The notes under the pieces were generated by a model, which searched no databases, was not told where the DNA came from, and was given only the letters and a program-made list of their open reading frames with translations. This document shows positions 45,042 through 53,728 of a stretch of DNA of 64,000 nucleotides, one piece after another (the first letter of the stretch is position 1; the number at the start of each line of letters is the position of its first letter). Source of the stretch: Tetraselmis striata (Eukaryota > Chlorophyta > Chlorodendrophyceae > Chlorodendrales > Chlorodendraceae); contig VCJN01002503.1 in the NCBI GenBank assembly GCA_006384855.1, forward strand, positions 1 through 64,000, read 5' to 3'. A program made the position numbers and the translations under genes.

Positions 45042-46571
45042 ATGATAGTGTACTCATGTGAAACGGGGGACCGCCCGACGACCGGACGACCCACCACCAG
45101 GCCAACTGACGGCCAGCGCCCACAGAGGCGTGAAGAGCAGGCTCCACAGGAAATCATCACTACAGCCACCATTGAAATCAACATATCCGAGAAGCAACAG
45201 AAGGCCGCGATCGGCGCCGCTCTCGATGCGCCGCGCGGCGGCAAGACCCAACTTCCCAAGATCCGAACCGCCGTCAATGCGGAACAAATCGCAGGCACCC
45301 GACTTCCACCGGCTGCCCGCCCCAGGCTAACTGACGGCCAACGCCCACCGCGGCGTGAAGAACAGGCTCCGCAGGAGACTACCACAACAGCCAACATGAA
45401 CATCAATAGACCCGAGGAACACCAGGCAGCCGAGGTCGGCGCCACTATCGATGCGCCACGCAGCGGCAGAAAAGGACCCCCCAAGACCCCAACAACCATT
45501 GCCGCGAAGAACTTCACATACACTCGCCTCCCACCTGCTGTCCGCCGCCTCCTCCCCGTCTCGAGCCGCCAGTCCCGCCAGCCCCCAATCAATCCTCCCC
45601 TTGATACCGACTGTGCCACGCAAGTCGCCTTGCTATTCGGCAATCTGGCGACCCGCAACCGTGCGACGGGGGTCGACCTGCGCCGCAACCGTGAGTTCCA
45701 GAACCCGATCCGTGCCCTCGGCCCCAAGCTCAGGGTGTACACATCAACCCACAACGTCCAGGCGGTGACCCGATGCGCCCCTATACCGGCTGCCGCCGCT
45801 CCAGCAGGGGTGAGCAGAGCCGGACTCGCCACTGACACGGGATCCGACGCGAAACTCGTCGCAGCCTGTATCACGCGCCTATATGGGCGGGAGAAGATCG
45901 CGACTGCTCACCACCCGGCGCCGCCTACAGCCGACCAGTCGGCGATGCACCCCGGCCAGCTCCCCCAAGAGCTCCAGCCACCACCAACTACCCAGCTACA
46001 AGTGGCCCACCCCCAGGCCGCGGCAGCCCCTCCAGCCACGGAGATGGACAGCGACGACTCGCCACCGGCAGTCGAGCAGCCGGCGACAAGCGCCGATCCA
46101 GCCCCGCACCCCGAGCCGGCTCCACCGGCCGCAGCCCAAGCCCCCACCGCGACAAGAGAGGCCTCGGAGGCCACCAACCCCTCGAGCATACCCCCACATC
46201 CAGCGCACCAGCTTAGGCGTCCCGCCTGGCCTCGCTCGCGGCAGAGGCTCATCGCTTCCGCCGCCCCCCGCGCCGGACGGCCCCCTTGCAGCCGCAGGTG
46301 CATCATATGCGGATGCATGCTCCGGAGGCAAGGCACCCAACCCCAAGCTAGAAGCACGCCCGAGACTATCGGCGCCGCCACCCAAGAACTACGGACGTTT
46401 CTAGCCGGTATTCCCGGAATGCATTTTTCGAATTTACCGCACTATTCCCCGCAAGTATTACAAACAGTGTATCGCCCGACCCGCGGGCTTGGTACCGGTA
46501 CATGCACGAGACGAAGTCATCATGCCATTAAACGCAGTATACTTTGCCAAAAAGAAAAAATATATATTTGA
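45042..46571 (+). CDS. Proline/alanine-rich protein in the recombinase position of element 2
   Basis: Open for about 500 codons from ATG 45042 to a stop at 46571, in the same frame as the end of the RT-RNase H region (only the TAA at 44979 separates them). The N-terminal part is an internal duplication of about 80 residues: TDGQRPQRREEQAPQE near 45107 and TDGQRPPRREEQAPQE near 45332, each followed by a Lys/Arg/Pro segment ending TRLPPA. The middle (about 45600-45900) is less biased; the last third is Pro/Ala-rich. I find no Gag, integrase or recombinase motif. It may be a displaced Gag, an unknown element protein or a chance frame kept open by GC-rich composition; the duplication and the length favour a real protein. 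Confidence 0.45.
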   Translation: MIVYSCETGDRPTTGRPTTRPTDGQRPQRREEQAPQEIITTATIEINISEKQQKAAIGAALDAPRGGKTQLPKIRTAVNAEQIAGTRLPPAARPRLTDGQRPPRREEQAPQETTTTANMNINRPEEHQAAEVGATIDAPRSGRKGPPKTPTTIAAKNFTYTRLPPAVRRLLPVSSRQSRQPPINPPLDTDCATQVALLFGNLATRNRATGVDLRRNREFQNPIRALGPKLRVYTSTHNVQAVTRCAPIPAAAAPAGVSRAGLATDTGSDAKLVAACITRLYGREKIATAHHPAPPTADQSAMHPGQLPQELQPPPTTQLQVAHPQAAAAPPATEMDSDDSPPAVEQPATSADPAPHPEPAPPAAAQAPTATREASEATNPSSIPPHPAHQLRRPAWPRSRQRLIASAAPRAGRPPCSRRCIICGCMLRRQGTQPQARSTPETIGAATQELRTFLAGIPGMHFSNLPHYSPQVLQTVYRPTRGLGTGTCTRRSHHAIKRSILCQKEKIYI

Positions 46572-47003
46572 GAAATGGAGGGCATTGTAGCCCCCACCCC
46601 CCAAGCTAGTCGGCTCAGCGGTACATAAATACTGAGCACCATATAGCTATTCCGGTTGGCTCCCCTCCCCCATCACACCTGAATAGCACCAGGCGGGACG
46701 GCTCTGGCTGCCGTAGCGTGCATGTTGAGCTCTGGATGGGATGGGTCTGACTTAGGTAGGGACAACAGGGGGGCGCTGCTGTCTTAGCTGTAGCCCACTG
46801 GAAGGAGGAGGGGCTAGGAAACATTGGAGGATGGCCGGTAGCTTGAGCTGTGATAACACTGTGTGTTCCCCACTGTGGTTAGAGATAGCATGCCCTAAGA
46901 GCAACTCAGTCTGAGCAAGTGGATGCAGCAGACTAGACGTTGTAACAAATTTCAATTTCAATTTCAATTTCCCACCCGTGACCCCCGCCCGTGGCCTGCT
47001 GCG

Positions 47004-47337
47004 CCCGGCATTTTCTAGTCGGCAAACCAGACGTTCCTTGTGAAATGTTCTAAACTAGTTTATGTTGTTTCTCTACCTGTACGAGATAGCCTGGCGTGGC
47101 GCCCGCAGCGCGCGCGTAATCGTGTGCGTCATGATTACGGGGGCCGGTCAGGGCCACCACCTGCCTACACGGCGGATCGACCGGTCACTCTCCTTTGCTG
47201 TGGCACGCCCCATCGAGCGCACCACAGCTCGCCCGAGCCCCCCCTTGGCTGTGGGATTGTATGCCTGCAAATTCCTGATTTTCTCAACCTGTAACCAGAC
47301 CTGGTATTCTTCGACAAAGCAGACGTTCCCTGTGAAA
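47004..47337 (+). repeat. B1-A2-B2 end of element 2
   Basis: B1 at about 47004-47044 and B2 at about 47299-47337 share about 40 bases with some changes. A2 47045-47228 repeats A1. Confidence 0.82.
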
Positions 47338-47885
47338 TACCGTGGTACCCGTATCTCGCTCATCATGATTACACGGGTTACCTGTAGTTGCAAAATCTCG
47401 CTCATCATCATCGGATTCAACAGACCAGCAACCGAAGGAGTGAGAGTGCCCAGCCTACTGGACGCCGCCAGTTAAACGTCTCGCAACCCCTCCCTTTGCC
47501 TCTAACACTTCATACTGCTACTCACCAGCGCTACAGGGCAATCGCTACGTCGGCGGATGAGCTAACTGTGCATACCCTCGTGACGCAGAGCAGTCTCCAA
47601 AACATAACATCGCGTTCAAACATACATTCGCCACCGGCACGAAGGTTGTCGACTGGCCCGGGGGCTGTCGATTTCACCCGTTGGAACGTGCAGATATGGC
47701 ATCGCCTGCTTTATCAACACCCGCTCACGCACTGACTTGAAGACAACCACCACCTCCCACTGATCCTCGTTATTCCCCGCCTATCAAGATCCAACTCAGA
47801 CGTCTCGACAGCAGCTCGGCGAGGTCGCTGTCGTCGGGTGCTTCACTTACCAAGAACCGCAGAGGGCGGCCCATCTCTGAGTACA
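47338..47885. other. Upstream region of the trypsin-like gene
   Basis: No coding region or clear promoter element recognised between element 2 and the signal-peptide exon. Confidence 0.4.
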
Positions 47886-47981
47886 ATGGAGGGGGCAGCT
47901 GCGACCTGCCGTCACCGACGGCCCGCCATCGCCGCGCATCTGCTGCTGCTCGCGCTGATTTTATGCGAGTGGCGAAGTCTC
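47886..47981 (+). CDS. Probable signal-peptide exon of the protease gene
   Basis: ATG 47886 gives 32 codons with a basic start (CRHRR) and a hydrophobic core (HLLLLALILCEW), ending at a canonical donor (CTC|GTAAGTGG). A secreted trypsin needs such a leader, and none is present at the start of the main exon. The phase (0) does not fit the best acceptor of the main exon at 48704 (needs one base), so another small exon may lie between them. Confidence 0.5.
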
Positions 47982-48634
47982 GTAAGTGGTTTGTTTAATC
48001 GGCCGGATCCAAATCAGCCAGCAGGTGGCGGGATTACCGGTGCGCTGCCACTCCACTGCTTTGCTCCCTACTGCATATGCCCCTCCCACTATCCGCGCGT
48101 CTTCCGGCTTGCGTGACGTCATCTTTGTCCATCCAAGCTCGCGCGCCGACAAAGCGTCTACCACCTAGGTACGCCGTCACCTAAGGTTCTCCCTGGGAGA
48201 TGATGGAGTGGACTATGTAGGCTGTGAGCGTAGGCTGCGACACGGTGGTGGCTGCGTCTTAGCTGCACTGTCATTTTTTTTGTAGATTCTTGCGCTAGAT
48301 TGTAAAGGCGGAACGTTGCGGGCGGGCGTGTGCATTAGCTTGTTCTCAGACGGAGAGGACATCGAGATCGAGCTAAGGCCCGTGCATCAATCCGCTTTCA
48401 GTATCTGGCAGTTTAACTCCTAAGTAGGTAGCCTTTGGCCTCTTATCTGGAATATCACCACTGGTCGCTTCGCCTTACGAAAAGGTCCTTTCATGTCGCA
48501 ACAGCTCACTCATGCAGCTCGGAAGCTTCCCCAGGCTTCCAGCCCTATCTTTTGCCTCCGCCATAAATATGCAACTCAGTTTTTAGTCTTGGCGGTGCGG
48601 TTCTGATATCGCAATGTGAAATAGGCACGCGAGC

Positions 48635-51559
48635 ATGATCACCGTCTTAGAAGGGTGCACCAGGCTACCAGTCCACCAACGTTGGCGTGCCCCTGTCATC
48701 GCAGATCAAATTGTGGGCGGGCGACTTGCAAACCGCAAGCGCTACCCCTACATTGCCTCCCTGCGCGACCCGGACACACAGCGTCACTTCTGCGGAGGTG
48801 CCCTCATCAGTCCGGCACTTATCCTGACCGCCGCGCATTGCGTGGATGACAAAGCCAAACCTGGCGAGGCGGTCAGGGAGCCGCTGGTGGTCATGGGCGG
48901 CTGGGAGTGCGATGATGGATGCAGCGAGGAGGACAGGCTGTCCGCCGCAGTGGAGACCTCCAACACTACAAGTGCCGAGCTCCATCCTCAGTGGAATGGG
49001 GTCACCTCCAATGGTGCCGACATCGCACTGCTGATCCTGGAAAGTCCGATGAAGAAGCCACTGCTGCGCGTTGTGGGCCCGGAGCCAGAGTTGCTGACAG
49101 ATCAATTTCTGGAGTTTGTGGGCTGGGGGAAGGACGAGACCGGTAGGCTGTCCGACGAGCTCAAGGTTGCCCAGCTTCCTTACAGGACCAACCAGCACTG
49201 CCAGGATGTGTACCACAGGAACGAGGGCGTGGGCAAGGACTACATCCTGGCCGACATGATGTGCGCCGGCGGGTTTTGGGACAGCACCTGCAACGGCGAC
49301 TCGGGCGGGCCGCTCATTGTGGCGGGCAGGACGTACCGAGAGGACATTGGTGTAGGGATACTTTCGTTTGGCGCCAAGAACTGTGTGGGCTCCTCCCTAC
49401 CATCGGTGTTTACCCGCCTAGGGGAGTTTCAACGTGAGCTGGCAGACTTTGTGCCGCCAGTCGATGCTGGCCCCACTCCACCCCCCACTTTTGCACCCAC
49501 CCCAGCCCCTACCCCGGCACCAACTCTGGCTTCAACCCTGCCCCCAGTCCAAACACCCTTCCAACTGTTTGGCCCGGGCGGAATGGCTCCAAGCGCCCTC
49601 ACCGGCCGCAGCATCACCTTCACCAGCCCCACGTACGCCGCAGCCCTGAGACCCTGCTGGGAAGCCAGGGGGACGGACGGAGACGTCACCCTCTCCCTCG
49701 GCGATGACGACTTTGCAAAGGTGCTGTTCTCGGAGGGCTTCACCTTCCCCTTCTACGAGCAGCGCTACAGCAGCGTGTATGTGGGCAGCAACGGCTACCT
49801 CACCTTTGGCGCCAGCGACACAGCGCACTCCGCCTCCGCTACTATGCACAACGGCCTGCCACGCATCTCCGGCCTTTTGAATGATCTGGTGCCAGACTCG
49901 GAGTCCAGCATCCGGGTCCACCAGACAGCCGACACCTTTGCTGTGACCTTTCGGAGCATCAAGCGGATAGGCGCCGATGAGCGGAGCTCTTTCCGGATAA
50001 CGCTCGAGCGGAGCGGCAACGTGACACTGAGCTACTGGGAGGTGACGGTCAGCGGCGACGTTCTGGTTGGCCTGTCAAGAGGGGAGGCAGCCTCAGCGGG
50101 CTCGCTGCTGGAAGCGGCGGATGTCTGCCCAACCACCATCCAAACACCCTTTCAACTGTTTGGCCCGGGCTCCCCTATTGCTCCAGGCGCCCTCACCGGC
50201 CGTAGCATCACCTTCATCAGCCCCACGTACGCCACTGCCCTGAGACCCTGCTGGACAGCCCCCGGGGCGGATGGAGACGTCACCCTCTCCCTCGGCGATG
50301 ACGCCTCCGAGGAGGTGCCCTTTTCTGAAGGCTTCACGTTCCTGTTCTACGGGCAGCGCTACAGCAGCGTGTTTGTGAGCGCCAACGGCTACTTCACCTT
50401 TGGCGCCGGCGGCACAGCGTACTCCGCCACGGCTACTAACCACAACCGCTTGCCGCGCATCTCAGCTTGTATGACTGACCTGCATCCAGACTCAGCCTCC
50501 AGCATCCGGGTGCGGCAGACTGCCGACACTTTTTCCGTGACGTATCGCAACATCAAGCGATACGGGCGCAGCGCTGAGCGGAGCTCTTTCCGGATAACGC
50601 TTGAGCGGCGCGGCGACGTGACACTGAGCTACTGGGAGGTGATGGTCAGCGGCGACGTTCTGGTTGGCCTGTCGAGAGGGGTGGAATCCTCCGCGGGCTC
50701 GCTGCTGGAAGCGGCGGATGTCTGCCCAGCCTCCCCAGCTCCCACTCCAGCCCCCACCCCAGCCCCCACTCCAGCCCCCACCCCAGCCGCCACCCCAGCC
50801 CCCACCCTTGCCCCTGTCGTTGTGTACGGCAACAAGCGCTACCCCTACATGGCCTCCCTGCGCGATCCCGCCGCGCCGCATCACCATATCTGCACAGGTG
50901 CCCTCATCGCACCAGCAGTCATCTTGACGGCTGCTTCCTGCGTGGATGCCCATCGAAATCCCAGCGCGGTGTATGAGCCAATGGTGGTCATGGGCGGCTG
51001 GGAGTGCAATGATGGATGCAGCAACGAGGAGTGGCAGGCCGCCAAGATAGAGACCGCCAACACTGTCAACACCTTGATCCATCCTCTATGGAGGGGGTCC
51101 GCTGCCGGTGGAGGCGACCTTGCGGTGCTCATCCTGGACCGCCCGATGGCCAAGCCGGTGCTGCAGGTCCAGCCGCAGCCGGAGCTTTTTGATTTCCGAC
51201 TCCTCACATTTGTGGGCTGGCAGATGGACGCTAGTGGCAACCTGCCAGACGAGTTGCAGGTGCTGCGGCTGCCTTACCGCTCCAATGCGAATTGCCAGCG
51301 CCTGTACCTGAGCGTGCGGGAGGACCTGATCATGGCGGACATGATGTGCGCCGGCGGTTTGGGAGAAGGGACCTGCCAAGGTGGCTCAGGCGGGCCGCTC
51401 ATCGTGCCGGGCGAGACATACCACGAGGACGTCAGCGTAGGGATACTGTCATTTGGCGCTAGGGACTGCTTTAACTCGGCGCATCCGTCAGTGTTTACCC
51501 GGCTGTCGGAATATGAAGCGGACCTGGCTTCTATTTTACCATATCAAACCACTCCATAG
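48635..51559 (+). CDS. Secreted double-trypsin protein with two nidogen-like modules; second protease domain inactive
   Basis: Open for 974 codons from ATG 48635. The TCATCGCAG acceptor at 48704 just before DQIVGG suggests that the first 23 codons are intron. Residues 26-271 are an S1 protease: activation end IVGG (26-29), TAAHC with His68, DIALLIL with Asp129, and GDSGGP with Ser223. A Pro/Thr linker (PAPTPAPT) leads to two homologous modules (about 308-499 and 505-698), each with FYxQRYSSVxV ... NGYxTFG and FRITLER ... VTLSYWEV, similar to nidogen-type extracellular domains. A second linker is followed by a second S1 domain (about 735-970), where the His position is Ser768 (TAASC), Asp828 remains and the Ser motif is GGSGGP (Ser918, preceding Asp replaced by Gly). 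That domain should be non-catalytic. The S1-pocket residue of the first domain seems to be Ser, so trypsin specificity is not assured. Confidence 0.85.
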   Translation: MITVLEGCTRLPVHQRWRAPVIADQIVGGRLANRKRYPYIASLRDPDTQRHFCGGALISPALILTAAHCVDDKAKPGEAVREPLVVMGGWECDDGCSEEDRLSAAVETSNTTSAELHPQWNGVTSNGADIALLILESPMKKPLLRVVGPEPELLTDQFLEFVGWGKDETGRLSDELKVAQLPYRTNQHCQDVYHRNEGVGKDYILADMMCAGGFWDSTCNGDSGGPLIVAGRTYREDIGVGILSFGAKNCVGSSLPSVFTRLGEFQRELADFVPPVDAGPTPPPTFAPTPAPTPAPTLASTLPPVQTPFQLFGPGGMAPSALTGRSITFTSPTYAAALRPCWEARGTDGDVTLSLGDDDFAKVLFSEGFTFPFYEQRYSSVYVGSNGYLTFGASDTAHSASATMHNGLPRISGLLNDLVPDSESSIRVHQTADTFAVTFRSIKRIGADERSSFRITLERSGNVTLSYWEVTVSGDVLVGLSRGEAASAGSLLEAADVCPTTIQTPFQLFGPGSPIAPGALTGRSITFISPTYATALRPCWTAPGADGDVTLSLGDDASEEVPFSEGFTFLFYGQRYSSVFVSANGYFTFGAGGTAYSATATNHNRLPRISACMTDLHPDSASSIRVRQTADTFSVTYRNIKRYGRSAERSSFRITLERRGDVTLSYWEVMVSGDVLVGLSRGVESSAGSLLEAADVCPASPAPTPAPTPAPTPAPTPAATPAPTLAPVVVYGNKRYPYMASLRDPAAPHHHICTGALIAPAVILTAASCVDAHRNPSAVYEPMVVMGGWECNDGCSNEEWQAAKIETANTVNTLIHPLWRGSAAGGGDLAVLILDRPMAKPVLQVQPQPELFDFRLLTFVGWQMDASGNLPDELQVLRLPYRSNANCQRLYLSVREDLIMADMMCAGGLGEGTCQGGSGGPLIVPGETYHEDVSVGILSFGARDCFNSAHPSVFTRLSEYEADLASILPYQTTP

Positions 51560-53728
51560 ACCGCACCAGCACCCCATTTAGAGAACGAACGTATCAGTGG
51601 CTCCTCTTGATGTAAGAGATGGGTACCGTCCCCCATAGACGCCCCGGCCCTATCTGCTCCCAGCAGCTGCAGCCAAGACGGAAAGCAAGGCAAACACTCC
51701 CGTCTCCACATGCAACGAATGTATGATGCAGGCGCACATAGTGCAGCGTGAGATTGACGCCTTGGCCTGGGAAGAATCCATTCGCAGAAACGGGGCAGCT
51801 TGGGTATGGCGAGGTGGAGAAGCCTTGACGATGCGCCTGAGAGCCGCCATGCGGAAGCAACATAATATGAGAAGGCCATGTTGGTGGTAGGGTATGTATA
51901 CCCTATGCCCCTGCCGAAGTAGTGATATGAGGACATGATATATATGAGCCGCAAAGCCGAAGTTGTGGTAAATGAGGAGACACCAAGATTGGTGGTAGGG
52001 TGTGTATATCCTATCCTCACACATGATTCATGAAAACCATTTGCCACCAAACTAGCGCCTATTGGAGACAGCTAACATTTGGCGGAGAGCACCCGCCAGC
52101 GACTTCCCGAGACGCGCAGCATGTAGAGGTGGGAGGAAAGCGACACGAGAGGCTGCAGCTCGTGGACGTGGACTTCGAGCGTCGGAGCGTTGCACCAGCA
52201 GGGTGATCCCTCCCGGAGAAGACGTCCGTGCTAGCGGCCTCGTCAGAGAAGTGCGCTGCTTCTGCGGGCGGACCTGCCGTGTCGCCGAGTGGTTCAGGTC
52301 CGGCCGCGCCATGCTGGCAGGCAGTGCGGCGAACTGGAGCAGACGTGGAACCGACCAAAGCATTAACACCGGCATAGACAACGCCGCCATCCTGGACTAG
52401 ACCCCCCCCCCCCCCCCCCCCCTTGGGCGCGCTGAATTGCGATGGGGGGCGGCCGCTACGGTAGTGCGAGGCAGAGCGGACACCATTGGCAGAGTGGGCG
52501 CTTGCTACCAGTGACGGCTCCACCACAGCATTCACGGACACCACGTTCATGGGCGGGGCAGCACGCTTCAGTTGGACTCGTCATCCAGAGCATCTTGCTT
52601 TGCCTGGCCTTGCCCTACTTCCACCAACCTATCCGCGGGACATGCCATTTGGCCGCCGCTCTGCATGCATTCCTTGCGCGGGGATGCGTTAAGGCATGGG
52701 GACCGCCTCCACGGTCAAGCCGTGCGCCTGCCGGATGGCATAGCTTCCTCGATGCCACAGCAGTCGCCGACGGCCATCAGTCTCCAAGCTGCAAATCATC
52801 ACGCATACACGCGGCGGAAATGAGGCCCAAGGCGAGGTAAGGCAAGAACGCACTTGCTGCAGAAATACAACGGGTTGGGGCCAGGCACATCAAGAAGTGG
52901 AATGTCCATGCTGAGCCGAAGACCTCGCGCAAAGTGGTGCGGTGCACTGCAGTTGTTGACAGAGCGCTCCTAATCATTCAATCTTTGGGGGGGTATATTA
53001 GTAACTAGCGCTTAGATGGCAGTCCTTTTTCCACGTCGATGACCACAACGAACCGTACAGGGTAGTGTTTTGCCAACTTTTTATCGTATTCCGTGTCACA
53101 GGTATAACCAGGAGCTATAGTAGTCAACTCCGGGTACAACACGTATCGAAAACGCGAAAACCTGTAACAAAAACGCGTTAAAGTGCTAAGAATTACGGCG
53201 TCACAACCAGCATGATCATCGGCATCCTGCGGTCTATCATTCGCTGTATCATCGCCAATGCATCATTGAGATGACCAAAGAACAAAAAATAATGTACGTG
53301 AAGTAATCCATGATCAATGAACAATACCAACTCAAACAATGCACTTAGTGCTTCCAGGAATCGATTCGAAATACGACCAAGACATAACTGTCAGCTTTCT
53401 TCAAAAAAATCCAAACTATCAACACAATTTCCACCATATTTCATTCTATTTTTAATTGCCAAACTTACATCGGAGCAGCCTGAGTGTTCAGTTTGTTATT
53501 TAGGGCCCCCTGCGCGTGTTCAAGATGGAGTTACGGCCTTGCCGCTCAACTATCCTAGCATTGACCATTTGACGTCACAGGCAATGGAGCCGCTCGGGGT
53601 GAATTTTCAGCGGCGCTGATTGACTGTATCAAACTTGCACGGCCACAGCAACACTCGGACATGCGAGCCTATCATGCTTGCATGTCAGGACCTGTCCACG
53701 GTCGTTTGGCACACGTCATCTCGGTGCG
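51560..53728. other. Intergenic, no gene recognised
   Basis: Contains two copies of TTGGTGGTAGGGT(A/G)TGTATA (about 51881 and 51990), each with a foldback AGGGTAT-GT-ATACCCT or near match, and a C20 run at about 52401-52420. Frames around 52060-52700 show no family motif. Confidence 0.45.

Larger units (their letters stand above)
42243..47337 (+). mobile_element. DIRS-like retrotransposon (element 2) without a recognisable recombinase
   Basis: A1 42243-42422 and A2 47045-47228 match over about 180 bases (start ATGTTCTAAACTAGTTTATG). A shorter B pair flanks A2: about 47004-47044 and about 47299-47337, sharing CAGACGTTCC(T/C)TGTGAA. This is the split-repeat order A1 ... B1-A2-B2 seen in element 1. 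Inside are RT-RNase H related to that of element 1 and a proline-rich frame. No tyrosine recombinase motifs (H-x-x-R, GGW) are visible between the repeats. Several frame breaks make the copy inactive. Confidence 0.8.

Noticed and set aside
44278-45042. Frame continuing RNase H of element 2 into a Ser/Pro-rich tail
   Set aside because: Beyond about 44560 the conserved DIRS block (NWCNPPW...) is in the other frame, so this tail is a frameshift product.
52486-52692. Possible RNase H fragment (SDGSTTAFTD...)
   Set aside because: Only one weak motif, no supporting RT or neighbouring motif in any frame.
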